Shown here one piece after another: positions 1 through 7,694 of a stretch of 64,000 nucleotides of DNA. Source of the stretch: Jingyaoa shaoxingensis. Its GTDB lineage: Bacteria; Bacillota; Clostridia; Lachnospirales; Lachnospiraceae. Positions within the stretch are counted from its first letter, which is position 1; every line of letters starts with the position of its first letter. The position numbers were made by a program, and so were the translations under genes. A model generated the notes under the pieces. The model was given only the letters and a program-made list of their open reading frames with translations. It made no database searches and was not told the origin of the DNA. The stretch spans positions 186,001 through 250,000 of the forward strand of contig NZ_JACRSZ010000001.1 of the NCBI RefSeq assembly GCF_014385005.1. Reading direction: 5' to 3'.

Positions 1-500
1 GTTCCTGCCATAGCAGAATATCCAAGAATCGTTCCTGTTGCGATAGTTGCATTCACAATCAGGGATGTTCTGGCTTCTTTTAAATAGACCTTCCACACAA
101 TCTCCCATGTGCTGGCTCCCATACTCTGTGCTGCCTCAATCACACCACGGTCTACTTCTTTTAAAGAAGACTCTACCATACGTGCAATGTACGGTGCTGC
201 AGCAAAGGTCAATGGTACAATCGTTGCTGTGGATCCATAACTTTTTCCGACCAGCTTCGCAGTCAGAGGCATAACCAGAATCAGTAAAATCAGGAACGGT
301 ATACTTCTGAATATGTTGGAAATCAAGTCAAAAATCTTGTAAACAAATGCATTCGGACGAATGCCGTCTTTTGCACAGATTACCAGTAAAATACCCATTG
401 GCAGTCCCAGAACATACCCAAGCAGGGTGGATGTCAGTGTCATATATAAGGTCTCTCCGATACCACGGACGATCATCATAATTATAGTACTATCCCACAT
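1..500 (-). CDS. metI: Methionine ABC transporter permease MetI (partial)
   Basis: Membrane permease of the D/L-methionine ABC importer. About 166 codons are visible; the C-terminus runs off the left edge. The reading begins MWDSTIIMMIVRGIGET and shows several hydrophobic segments plus the EAA loop (EAAQSMGASTWEIVWKVYL), which docks on the ATPase. The start ATG at 500 overlaps the end of metN by 11 bp and has GGAGG 12 bases upstream inside metN, so the two are translationally coupled. The order metQ-metN-metI fixes the identity. Methionine is the family's usual substrate; other hydrophobic amino acids cannot be excluded from sequence. Confidence 0.9.
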   Translation of the reverse strand, partial: MWDSTIIMMIVRGIGETLYMTLTSTLLGYVLGLPMGILLVICAKDGIRPNAFVYKIFDLISNIFRSIPFLILLILVMPLTAKLVGKSYGSTATIVPLTFAAAPYIARMVESSLKEVDRGVIEAAQSMGASTWEIVWKVYLKEARTSLIVNATIATGTILGYSAMAG

Positions 501-1500
501 AATCTTCTAACACCTCCACTGCAAGTTTTGCTTTTTTCAGATACTCAATCATCTGATCTCCGATGATTCGGTCTTCCGGCAGCTGCAGGATCATCTCTCC
601 CTTGGCTACCCCATCAAGATCTGTGGTATGAGCATAAAGAATGTTTACCGGTGCCTTGCATGTTAATACCATGTTTCCGATTACCGGCTCAAAAGATGAG
701 TTCTCCGAAAATACAATTCGCACACAACGCTTACCTTTCATCTCTTTCACATGTTCATAGCCCTGATAGATCAGCTTCTTAGCTTCCTTGGACTTCGGTG
801 CAGTGAAAATGTCACTGACCAGACCGTGCTCTGCCAGCTTACCGTGATCAATGATTGCCACATGGCTGCAAATCTCCTGCACTACTGCCATCTCATGGGT
901 AATGATTACAATGGTAATACCATACTTCTGATTGATCTCCTTTAACAGTTGTAGAATGGACTTAGTAGTCTGCGGATCCAATGCACTGGTTGCTTCATCA
1001 CAGAGCAGGATCTTAGGATCACTGGCCAGCACTCTGGCAATGGCCACACGCTGCTTCTGTCCACCGGAAAGCTGCGCCGGATAAGCTTTTGCTTTCTCTT
1101 CCAGTCCTACAATCTTCAGATATTCCAGTGCCTTTTCTCTGGCATCTTTTTTCTTAACCCCTGCCAGTTCCATCGGAAAACATACATTGTCCAGTACATT
1201 TCTCTGCATCAGCAGGTTGAAATGCTGAAAAATCATACCAATGTCTTTTCTGGTGGCACGCAGCTCTTTATTGGATAACTTTGCCAGATTCTTTCCATCT
1301 ACAATCACATCTCCGGATGTGGGTCTCTCCAAAAAGTTCAGGCAGCGCACCAGAGTACTCTTACCTGCACCGGACATACCGATGATGCCGTAGATCTCTC
1401 CCTTGTAAATATCGAGAGAAATATCATCCAGAGCATGTACATCCATGTCTTTGACTTTAAACCACTTATCCAGATGTTCTATTTTAATAATCGGTTCCAT
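490..1500 (-). CDS. metN: Methionine ABC transporter ATP-binding protein MetN
   Basis: ATPase that powers methionine import with MetI and MetQ. 336 residues. It has Walker A (GMSGAGKST), Q-loop (IFQHFNLL), signature LSGGQKQR, Walker B (ILLCDEATSALDP) and the H-loop (VIITHE), followed by a C-terminal NIL/C2 domain of about 90 residues, where methionine binds to give feedback inhibition in characterised MetN proteins. I chose ATG at 1500 (MEPIIKIEHL) because GAGGAGG lies 6 bases before it; the longer frame to 1530 lacks such a site. It follows metQ after about 260 bp that hold a palindromic repeat. Confidence 0.95.
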   Translation of the reverse strand: MEPIIKIEHLDKWFKVKDMDVHALDDISLDIYKGEIYGIIGMSGAGKSTLVRCLNFLERPTSGDVIVDGKNLAKLSNKELRATRKDIGMIFQHFNLLMQRNVLDNVCFPMELAGVKKKDAREKALEYLKIVGLEEKAKAYPAQLSGGQKQRVAIARVLASDPKILLCDEATSALDPQTTKSILQLLKEINQKYGITIVIITHEMAVVQEICSHVAIIDHGKLAEHGLVSDIFTAPKSKEAKKLIYQGYEHVKEMKGKRCVRIVFSENSSFEPVIGNMVLTCKAPVNILYAHTTDLDGVAKGEMILQLPEDRIIGDQMIEYLKKAKLAVEVLEDYVG

Positions 1501-1608
1501 GGGTTTCCTCCTCTTATTTCTTTGCAACACGCTTTATTCTATCGTAAAAACAGGGCAGTTGCAAGATAAAATCCCACATCTGCCCCTCGTTCATGTTCCG
1601 GTTTCTTT

Positions 1609-1750
1609 TTACTGTTCACTCCGTGACCAGCAACGCGCTTCGCGATGCACAGAAATCATGCATATGCATGATTTCGCGCGGTATGTCTCGGGTTTTCTGT
1701 GACCTTTGATCACAAAAAACACCTCGCGAGACATTGGCTGTGAACAGTAA
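1609..1750. repeat. 142-bp palindromic repeat (family A, full copy) between metQ and metN
   Basis: The element is bounded by a perfect 11-bp terminal inverted repeat, TTACTGTTCAC at 1609-1619 and its complement at 1740-1750. Inside are a perfect 20-bp palindrome centred near 1660 (core ATGCATATGCAT) nested between CACAGAAA and TTTCTGTG arms, and a GTCTCG/CGAGAC pair. Fragments of the same element lie at 6605-6643 and 17301-17326. No open frame fits inside, so it looks like a REP/MITE-type extragenic repeat that folds when transcribed. It sits inside the metQ-metN transcription unit and could affect the balance of the two proteins; that is inference. Confidence 0.7.
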
Positions 1751-1761
1751 CATTTTTTTCT

Positions 1762-2655
1762 CTACTGCGCCTCTGTCTCAGTCTCAACTACTTCAGTTGC
1801 CTCTTCAGTTGCTTCTTCAGTTGCTGCTTCTGTATCAGCTTCTGCGTCATCTGATGATTCGTAAGGAATGACTGCTCCGTTGTATGTCTCGTTGATAAAA
1901 TCTTTGATCTCGTCAGACTTCAGTGCATCTACCAGTGCTACAATACCTTCGTTGTCTTCATTTCCTTCTTTTACTGCGATGATATTTACATAGGTCTTAG
2001 CTGCTTCTGAATCAGATGCTTCGTATGCGATTGCATCATCTGCTACGGAAAGTCCTGCTTCTACTGCATAATTACCATTGATAACTGCGAATGCTACTTC
2101 ACCAAGTACTCTAGGTACCTGTGCTGCTTCCAGTTCCTGAATCTTGATATCTTTTGTGGTAGATTCAATATCATTTACTGTAGCTGTCAGACCAGCACCT
2201 TCTTTTAAGGTAAGTACTCCGTTGTCCTGAAGAAGAAGAAGTGCTCTTGCTTCGTTTGTAGTATCATTTGGTACTGCAATGGTATCTCCGTCTTCCAGTT
2301 CATCCAGGCTGCTCTTTGTTCCAGGATAGATTCCGAATGGCTCGTAGTGGATGTCACCTGCATCTACCAGATGCGTTCCTTTCTCTTCATTGAAGCTTTC
2401 CAGATATGGTACATGCTGGAAATAGTTGGCATCAAAGTCACCACTTTCTACTACCAGGTTTGGCTGAACATAATCTTCAAATTCAGTTACTTCCAGATCC
2501 CATCCTTCTTCTGCAAGGATCTCTTTTGCTGCGTCCAGGATCTCTGCATGTGGTGTCGGTGATGCTGCTACCTTAATGGTTCCTTCTGCTGCTGCAGGTA
2601 CGGCCAGTGCCAGGGTTAATGTTGCTGCTGCGATGGATGCAAGTACTCTTTTCAT
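1762..2655 (-). CDS. metQ: Methionine-binding protein MetQ (NlpA family)
   Basis: Extracellular substrate-binding component of the methionine importer, 297 residues. Family hallmarks are the N-terminal KVAASPTPHAEIL, the aromatic YFQHVPYL segment and the IAVPNDTTNEARALLLL stretch. The signal peptide (about residues 1-23, ending VPAAA) has no cysteine lipobox, although most Firmicute MetQ proteins are lipoproteins. The last 30 or so residues are a low-complexity acidic tail of repeated EEATE/TEAAT units with no counterpart in the family. GGAG lies 9 bases before the ATG. First gene of metQ-metN-metI; no SAM riboswitch or T-box was recognised upstream. Confidence 0.92.
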   Translation of the reverse strand: MKRVLASIAAATLTLALAVPAAAEGTIKVAASPTPHAEILDAAKEILAEEGWDLEVTEFEDYVQPNLVVESGDFDANYFQHVPYLESFNEEKGTHLVDAGDIHYEPFGIYPGTKSSLDELEDGDTIAVPNDTTNEARALLLLQDNGVLTLKEGAGLTATVNDIESTTKDIKIQELEAAQVPRVLGEVAFAVINGNYAVEAGLSVADDAIAYEASDSEAAKTYVNIIAVKEGNEDNEGIVALVDALKSDEIKDFINETYNGAVIPYESSDDAEADTEAATEEATEEATEVVETETEAQ

Positions 2656-2787
2656 AATTCTAATCTCCTTTTTCTCTCTGAAATATATTCGTTCTTTTTC
2701 AGGATATCAAGGATTGCTGCGCGCCCTGCACTCCAGTGATATCATCCTATTTCTTAATAGGTTTTGTATGGGTTAAATGATATACTC

Positions 2788-3591
2788 TTATCTCTCAAAA
2801 GTCAATAAGCCACAATATAGCAAATCTTTATACTTAGTTATAGATTCAACCTTTAACAGGCCAAGTTTTTCTGCCAGTTTCTGAGAAGGAAGATTGCTTT
2901 GGGAGGTTCTTAAATAAATTCTTTCCATCTCCAGTTCTTCTGCGGAATAATTCAGAATAGCCTGACATGCTTCTGCAGCATAGCCATTTCCCCGGTATTC
3001 TTTTCCGAACAGGTAGGACAACTCCGGTTCGCCGGACAGACCGCCATAGTTTTCCGGCAGTTCTTCAATCCCCGCCCTGCCAATCACAGTATTAGTTGCC
3101 TTATCCACAATCGTCCAGAGCCCATACTCAAAAAATGGATAACGGGTGGTGATGTAAGTGCGAAGCTGCTCTTCTCCTTCACTCAATTGCTGTACATCAA
3201 GGTTGCCTCGTTCCTCCTCATAAAACTTCTGAAAATACGGCAGATCTTCCATGACAGATTCCCGGATGATGAGACGCTCCGTCTCTGCGATCAGCCATGG
3301 AAGATGCATGTGGCGCTGCCAGATGCGATGAATATAGATATCATCCGGAAAATCAATTCCATCAGACATCTGCCAGATGTAATCGGCTTCGTAGCAAGTG
3401 GTTCCATTTTTCTCTTCCAGATAAATACTTGCCCCACCCAGTTGCTTTATTCTTCGCAGAATCTCTGGCTGACTGGTTAAATACACCGCCTGTATACCAT
3501 GTATCTTCCACTTTTCTTCTAATTCTGCTTCTTTACTTACAAAAATGCCGGGGATATTGCTATCCCCGACACCCTTCATTTGATTTAACAT
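2788..3591 (-). CDS. GNAT-family N-acetyltransferase with N-terminal extension
   Basis: 267 residues. The C-terminal part (about 103-265) is a GNAT domain of the RimJ/RimL type: it opens with AETERLIIRE, has the acetyl-CoA pyrophosphate-binding loop YRGNGYAAEA, and closes with LAEKLGLLKVE. The first 95 or so residues form a separate region (GIFVSKEAELEEKWKIHGIQ onward) that I cannot assign; it resembles a worn-down domain rather than a linker. The ATG at 3591 lies within the last codons of the cyclophilin gene (7-nt overlap), which implies coupled translation. Substrate is unknown; protein N-terminal or small-molecule amine acetylation are both possible. Confidence 0.8.
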   Translation of the reverse strand: MLNQMKGVGDSNIPGIFVSKEAELEEKWKIHGIQAVYLTSQPEILRRIKQLGGASIYLEEKNGTTCYEADYIWQMSDGIDFPDDIYIHRIWQRHMHLPWLIAETERLIIRESVMEDLPYFQKFYEEERGNLDVQQLSEGEEQLRTYITTRYPFFEYGLWTIVDKATNTVIGRAGIEELPENYGGLSGEPELSYLFGKEYRGNGYAAEACQAILNYSAEELEMERIYLRTSQSNLPSQKLAEKLGLLKVESITKYKDLLYCGLLTFER

Positions 3592-4106
3592 TTTTCCGGT
3601 TCCGGATAATTCACTCCAAATGTCTCTACTGTCATGGATTTGATCTTCTGCTCATCCAGTGGTCTGTCGCTGTAATCGGTATCTACTTCTGCGATCTTGT
3701 TTACCACATCCATGCCCTCGATCACTTTACCAAATGCTGCATAAGAACCATCCAGATGCGGAGCTGCCTTGTGCATGATAAAGAACTGAGATCCACCTGA
3801 GTTTGGATGCATCGCTCTTGCCATAGATAATACACCAGGAGTATGTGCCAGATCATTCTGGAATCTGTTGTCTGTGAATTCTCCCTTGATGCAGTAGCCA
3901 GGACCACCCATACCGGTTCCCTGCGGGCATCCACCCTGGATCATAAACCCATTGATCACACGATGGAAAATCAGTCCATCATAGAAGCCCTTCTTCACCA
4001 GGCTGATAAAGTTATTTACAGTATTCGGTGCAATCTCCGGATACAGTTCTGCTTTCATTACATCACCGTTATCCATAGTGATGGTAACAATTGGATTCTG
4101 TGCCAT
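3585..4106 (-). CDS. Cyclophilin-type peptidyl-prolyl cis-trans isomerase
   Basis: Cytoplasmic proline isomerase that assists protein folding; 173 residues, no signal peptide. The cyclophilin core is complete: FHRVINGFMIQGGCPQGTG (catalytic Arg, then the Phe/Met/Gln pocket), NSGGSQFFI and AFGKVIEGMDVV. ATG at 4106 (MAQNPIVTI) is preferred because AAGGAG sits 7 bases upstream; an in-frame ATG six codons earlier lacks one. A sigma-A type promoter is visible at 4140-4168. The gene overlaps the downstream acetyltransferase by 7 nt, so the two form one unit. Confidence 0.93.
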   Translation of the reverse strand: MAQNPIVTITMDNGDVMKAELYPEIAPNTVNNFISLVKKGFYDGLIFHRVINGFMIQGGCPQGTGMGGPGYCIKGEFTDNRFQNDLAHTPGVLSMARAMHPNSGGSQFFIMHKAAPHLDGSYAAFGKVIEGMDVVNKIAEVDTDYSDRPLDEQKIKSMTVETFGVNYPEPEKC

Positions 4107-4139
4107 AATCGTTCTCCTTTTCAAACTATTCTGGTGTTG

Positions 4140-4168
4140 ATTATAGTGGGTTTCCTGAAAAATATCAA
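4140..4168 (-). promoter_or_regulatory. Sigma-A promoter of the cyclophilin gene
   Basis: On the minus strand, TTGATA and TATAAT are separated by exactly 17 bases, ending about 35 bases before the ATG at 4106. Confidence 0.7.
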
Positions 4169-4256
4169 GTATACATCTACGCTATCCAGATAATTCCCAT
4201 ATAAAGTTCTCTGCTCCTTTCCGTCGAATGGTAATCCTGTTACTCATCAAACTCGC

Positions 4257-5015
4257 TTACACTTCTATATCCAGTTCCACCGGGCAGTGATCAGATCCGA
4301 ATACCTCGGTATGGATGGACGCCCCTTTCAGTCTGTCTTTCAGGCTTTCGGAAACACAGAAATAGTCAATACGCCATCCGGCATTTTTCTCTCTGGCTTT
4401 GAACCGATAGGACCACCAGGAATAGATACCTTCCTGATCCGGGTAAAAATAACGATAAGTATCAATAAATCCAGCGTTGACTACATTCGTGAACTTTTCC
4501 CGCTCTTCATCGGTAAATCCTGCATTCTTCCGGTTAGTCTTCGGATTCTTCAGGTCGATTTCTTTGTGGGCCACATTCAGATCTCCGCAAAAAATCACCG
4601 GTTTTGTCTTCTCCAGATTCTTCAGATATGCCAGAAAATCATCTTCCCATTTCATACGATATGGCAGTCTGACCAGCTCATTCTGGGAATTCGGTGTATA
4701 GACCGTCACCATATAAAAAGGATCAAACTCCAGTGTGATGACTCTGCCTTCATGATCGTGCTCTTCGATTCCGATTCCATAAGCTACCGACAACGGCTCC
4801 TCTTTGGTAAAAATTGCAGTTCCGGAGTAGCCTTTCTTCTCTGCATAATTCCAGTATGCATGGTATCCTTCCGGTGCAAAATCAATCTGCCCTTCCTGCA
4901 GCTTGCTCTCCTGAATACAGAAAATATCTGCATCCACTTCTTTAAAATATTCGGTAAATCCCTTCTGCACACAGGCACGAAGCCCATTCACATTCCATGA
5001 TATTAATTTTTTCAT
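4257..5015 (-). CDS. xth: Exodeoxyribonuclease III (Xth/ExoA)
   Basis: Mg-dependent AP endonuclease and 3'-5' exonuclease of base-excision repair; 252 residues. Catalytic motifs run in order: SWNVNGLRA (Asn), IQESKL (Glu), YTPNSQ (Tyr), CGDLNVAH (Asp and Asn), WWSYRF with WRIDYFCVS, and the C-terminal [13 protein letters not shown] (Asp-His). ATG at 5015 ([11 protein letters not shown]) was chosen because TTGGAGAA precedes it and homologues start here; the longer frame to 5066 overlaps the promoter at 5076-5103. Confidence 0.95.
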   Translation of the reverse strand: MKKLISWNVNGLRACVQKGFTEYFKEVDADIFCIQESKLQEGQIDFAPEGYHAYWNYAEKKGYSGTAIFTKEEPLSVAYGIGIEEHDHEGRVITLEFDPFYMVTVYTPNSQNELVRLPYRMKWEDDFLAYLKNLEKTKPVIFCGDLNVAHKEIDLKNPKTNRKNAGFTDEEREKFTNVVNAGFIDTYRYFYPDQEGIYSWWSYRFKAREKNAGWRIDYFCVSESLKDRLKGASIHTEVFGSDHCPVELDIEV

Positions 5016-5075
5016 GCGTATTCTCCAATCCGTTATCATCTGCAAATTCCCGCATTTGCCAGACATTCTGTATCT

Positions 5076-5103
5076 ATTATATCATAAATTGCAGTCCAGT
5101 AAA
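5076..5103 (-). promoter_or_regulatory. Promoter of the exodeoxyribonuclease III gene
   Basis: Minus strand TTTACT, 16-base spacer, TATAAT; about 60 bases before the start codon at 5015. Confidence 0.55.
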
Positions 5104-5167
5104 CAGCAGAAAAGCAACCAGACTATAACAGACTGACCGCTTTTCCTGTAGTTATCTTCTTTTATTT

Positions 5168-5461
5168 TTATGCTGTTGCATTTGCTGCGTATTCTTCCAG
5201 ACCCTGCTGAAGCGCTGCTGAACTGCTGCTGTGAATGTGGAGAATCGGGATCTCCATTCTCTTTGCTTCCTGCGTGGCGCTGTTGACCATCTTATGAGAT
5301 ACCGTATTGGTGAACAGCACCATCAGATCCGGACATCCCAGTTTCTTGCGGATTGCTCCCTTTTCCTTAGTAAATACCTTTGCCTTATATCCGTTTTTCT
5401 TACAGATCTCACGATAACGACATTCCATACATTCATTTCCACCAATAATTACGATACTCAT
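5168..5461 (-). CDS. DUF2325 domain protein
   Basis: 97-residue cytoplasmic protein. It begins MSIVIIGGNECMECRYREI, with a Rossmann-like first strand, a CxxC pair (Cys11, Cys14) and a third cysteine at 20, and continues with the family pattern PDLMVLFTNTVSHKMVNSA followed by IPILHIHSSS. Function in the family is unknown; some members neighbour metal or redox genes. The gene is monocistronic, with a strong promoter at 5581-5609 and a leader of about 110 bases containing a long hairpin and a GTTAG/CTAAC inverted repeat just before the ribosome site. Cysteines plus that repeat suggest metal or redox control, but this is inference. Confidence 0.75.
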   Translation of the reverse strand: MSIVIIGGNECMECRYREICKKNGYKAKVFTKEKGAIRKKLGCPDLMVLFTNTVSHKMVNSATQEAKRMEIPILHIHSSSSAALQQGLEEYAANATA

Positions 5462-5477
5462 ATTCGCACTCCTTTTA

Positions 5478-5493
5478 GTTAGTTTTTGCTAAC
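5478..5493 (-). promoter_or_regulatory. Inverted repeat before the DUF2325 start (possible operator)
   Basis: GTTAG, 6-base spacer, CTAAC, lying directly upstream of the AAAGGAG ribosome site. It is the kind of short palindrome bound by iron/manganese regulators of the DtxR/Fur type, but the match is too short to name the regulator. Confidence 0.3.
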
Positions 5494-5507
5494 CATATGT
5501 TTTTAGA

Positions 5508-5543
5508 AAACCTTCCCGCCATAGCGTCCTGATGGGAAGGTTT
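5508..5543 (-). terminator. Hairpin in the DUF2325 leader, possible terminator/attenuator
   Basis: A perfect 10-bp stem (AAACCTTCCC with GGGAAGGTTT) with a 16-base loop. It lies after the last ydiB-like gene but also downstream of the DUF2325 promoter, so it can end the upstream operon, attenuate the DUF2325 message, or both. The T-run after it is short (TTTTCT). Confidence 0.5.
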
Positions 5544-5580
5544 ACGATTTCATTAGTCGATTCTAACTTGAATTAGTGTA

Positions 5581-5609
5581 ATTCTATCTTATAAAAACAT
5601 ATTTGTCAA
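5581..5609 (-). promoter_or_regulatory. Promoter of the DUF2325 gene
   Basis: Consensus TTGACA, 17-base spacer, TAGAAT on the minus strand, placed between the stop of the upstream dehydrogenase (5622) and the leader hairpin. Confidence 0.8.
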
Positions 5610-5621
5610 GTAGGCTGTTCC

Positions 5622-6491
5622 TTATTTTGAAAAATATTTTTCTTTTACAATTTCTACCGGCATATCCTGTCCTGTCCACAGTTTGAAGGAAGCTGCTCCC
5701 TGGTATAACAGCATGTACATACCATTGGCTGTCTTGCATCCTGCTTCTCTTGCTTCGCGAAGGAAACGGGTCTCCTGTGGATTGTAGATGACATCGAATA
5801 CGAAAAGATCCTTGTGGAACATGCTGGTATCTGTGATGATGGTGCGGTCTGTGTTCGGTGCCATGCCTACAGATGTTCCGTTTACCAGAATCGCACTGTC
5901 TTTGATGGATGCACGCAGTACTTCCGGATCTTCATAGTCATGAAGAGTTACTTTACATTCAGTACGTTCGTTTAACTTTGCTACAATCTCTTCTGCTCTT
6001 CCCCAGAAGGCGTCTCTGACATTGAAGACATTGATCTCTGCCACACCGTCCAGTGCTGCCTGTACCAGAATGGCTGTGGCTGCTCCACCGGCACCGAGAA
6101 GTGTCATCTTCTTACCGATAATATCTACATCATTTTCAGCTACTGCTCTCATGAATCCCACACCGTCTGTAGTGTAAGCAGTCAATACCCCGTTGTCATT
6201 TACGATCGTATTACATGCTCCAGAAATTTCGGATGCAGGAGATACCTTATCTGCCAGCCTGCACATGATATTCTTTCCCGGCATGGTAATGTTCCATCCT
6301 CTTGCTCCCATGGTGCGGAGTCCTTCTACTGCTTTTGGCATCTGATCTTCCGGCACGTCAAAAGCCAGATATGTATAATCTAGTCCTAACTGGTTGCATG
6401 CTTCGTTGTGCATCTCCGGAGATACGCTGTGTGCAACCGGACTTCCAAGTAAACATAATAATCCGGTGTGTCCTGTGATATGGTTTGACAT
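5622..6491 (-). CDS. YdiB-type quinate/shikimate dehydrogenase, copy 1
   Basis: NAD(P)-dependent dehydrogenase of the AroE/YdiB family, 289 residues; interconverts shikimate with 3-dehydroshikimate or quinate with 3-dehydroquinate. Substrate residues are all present: Ser22 and Ser24 (HSVSPEMHN), catalytic Lys73 (NITMPGK), Asn94 (GACNT), Asp109 (TTDGVGF) and the late Gln in LLYQGAASFKLWTG. The nucleotide loop is LLGAGGAATA, and the following FNVRDAFW resembles the NRRDEFF segment of E. coli YdiB more than the NRT motif of biosynthetic AroE. ATG at 6491 has AAAGGAA upstream. Last gene of the minus-strand part of the island, with its own promoter at 6544-6572. Confidence 0.88.
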   Translation of the reverse strand: MSNHITGHTGLLCLLGSPVAHSVSPEMHNEACNQLGLDYTYLAFDVPEDQMPKAVEGLRTMGARGWNITMPGKNIMCRLADKVSPASEISGACNTIVNDNGVLTAYTTDGVGFMRAVAENDVDIIGKKMTLLGAGGAATAILVQAALDGVAEINVFNVRDAFWGRAEEIVAKLNERTECKVTLHDYEDPEVLRASIKDSAILVNGTSVGMAPNTDRTIITDTSMFHKDLFVFDVIYNPQETRFLREAREAGCKTANGMYMLLYQGAASFKLWTGQDMPVEIVKEKYFSK

Positions 6492-6543
6492 AATTTCAAT
6501 TCCTTTCTGTTCAAAATTCGTCCTGTTGAATTGAACTACGTCA

Positions 6544-6572
6544 AGTATACACGATTTAGCACTGTAAAGCAA
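6544..6572 (-). promoter_or_regulatory. Promoter of YdiB-type dehydrogenase copy 1
   Basis: Minus strand TTGCTT, 17-base spacer, TATACT, about 50 bases before the start at 6491. This separates copy 1 transcriptionally from the LysR-adjacent operon. Confidence 0.65.
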
Positions 6573-6604
6573 GAAAAACTAAATCTGATTTTTTCTTAAC
6601 GATG

Positions 6605-6643
6605 AAATGCGTAGCATTTTGGAGATTGGCTCTGAACAGTTAC
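6605..6643. repeat. Fragment of palindromic repeat family A
   Basis: GATTGGCTCTGAACAGT at 6624-6640 matches the right end of the 1609-1750 element with few differences; a small AAATGC/GCATTT hairpin lies just before it. The left half is missing. Confidence 0.45.
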
Positions 6644-6656
6644 TTAACATGCAGAA

Positions 6657-6689
6657 ACACCTGCCGATTGATTCAGAATCGACAGGTGT
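6657..6689 (-). terminator. Hairpin downstream of YdiB-type copy 2
   Basis: ACACCTG-CGATT pairs with AATCG-CAGGTGT around a 7-base loop. It lies between the two dehydrogenase genes and is followed on the minus strand by TTTCTG, so termination is probably partial. A second stem-loop (GAGTC/GACTC outer pair) lies nearby at about 6716-6747. Confidence 0.5.
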
Positions 6690-6777
6690 CTCCTTTGTTA
6701 CAATTTACCTAATTGTGAGTCTGTGAGGTGTGAAGCCCTACATGACTCTGGCGCTTGTTATCTATTTGGAGGTATTG

Positions 6778-7665
6778 TTAGATACCAAGTTTCTCTTTCA
6801 TATAATCTACCGGTGTAGATTTGCCTGTATATAACTCAATGGCAATCAGTGCCTGGAACAGCATCATGCTCATTCCGTTGTATACTCTGGTGCATCCTGC
6901 TTCTTTTGCCTGTTTCATCATAACCGTTTCACGCGGTGCATATACGGTATCTGTTACAATCAGGTCTTTCTTGAAGTAAGAAGGATCCGGAATATTGGAT
7001 AAGTCTTCCAGTGGATGCATGCCAACTCCTGTTGCATCACAGAAGATGTCAGCTTCCTGCATCAGTTTCTTCAGGAGATCTTTGTCTGCCAGATCATGCA
7101 TAGATGCCTTGCAGTTCGTATTCTTGTTGATGGTCTCTACGATCTCTTCTCCACGTGCATAGAATTTATCTTTGATATTGAAGATTGCCAGTTCTCCCAG
7201 ACCATCCAGGGCACCACGTACTGCGATTGCAGTAGCAGCTCCGCCGGTTCCGATCAGAACCATCTTCATTCCCTTGAAGTCAATGCCTTCTTCTTTAATT
7301 CCCTGCCAGTATCCCATACCGTCTGTATTGTAACCTTTCAGTTTGCCGGTTACATTACCGTTCTCATCACGGGTATTAACAACAGTATTGATTGCTCCGC
7401 ACAGTCTTGCTGCTTCGTCTACCTCATCCAGATACTGATGTACAACTGTCTTGTTTGGCATGGAGATGTTGGATCCCAGCATCTTCAGTGCGCGGATCGC
7501 CTGTACGGCATCTTTTAAGGAATCATTATCTACTTCAAAAGCAAGCTGGATGACATCATCGCCGTTTTTGTCGTATGCAAGGTTGTGTGTGGATGGTGAC
7601 TGGCTGTGGCGGATTGGATAAGCCATCAGTCCTACTAATTCTGTATGTCCTGTAATATTTGGCAT
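6778..7665 (-). CDS. YdiB-type quinate/shikimate dehydrogenase, copy 2
   Basis: Second AroE/YdiB paralogue, 295 residues, clearly divergent from copy 1. It keeps Ser21 and Ser23 (SQSPSTHN), Lys72 (NISMPNK), Asn93 (GAINT), Asp115 (NTDGMGY) and the dinucleotide loop LIGTGGAATAI, followed by the YdiB-like FNIKDKFYARGEE. After the conserved Gln it reads LFQALIAIELYTG where the family usually has QGA, so the ring-binding pocket may differ. It sits 29 bp after the enoate-reductase-like gene with its own ribosome site, so the two are co-transcribed. It may act on a different ring compound from copy 1, for instance the saturated ketone made by the flavoprotein; that is inference. Confidence 0.87.
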   Translation of the reverse strand: MPNITGHTELVGLMAYPIRHSQSPSTHNLAYDKNGDDVIQLAFEVDNDSLKDAVQAIRALKMLGSNISMPNKTVVHQYLDEVDEAARLCGAINTVVNTRDENGNVTGKLKGYNTDGMGYWQGIKEEGIDFKGMKMVLIGTGGAATAIAVRGALDGLGELAIFNIKDKFYARGEEIVETINKNTNCKASMHDLADKDLLKKLMQEADIFCDATGVGMHPLEDLSNIPDPSYFKKDLIVTDTVYAPRETVMMKQAKEAGCTRVYNGMSMMLFQALIAIELYTGKSTPVDYMKEKLGI

Positions 7666-7694
7666 AATACTTTCCTCTTTTCTTTCTATTTATC

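Noticed and set aside
2656..2787. SAM riboswitch or T-box before metQ
   Set aside because: The 132-bp gap has a small GGAT-ATATC/GATATCC hairpin but none of the conserved S-box or T-box sequences.
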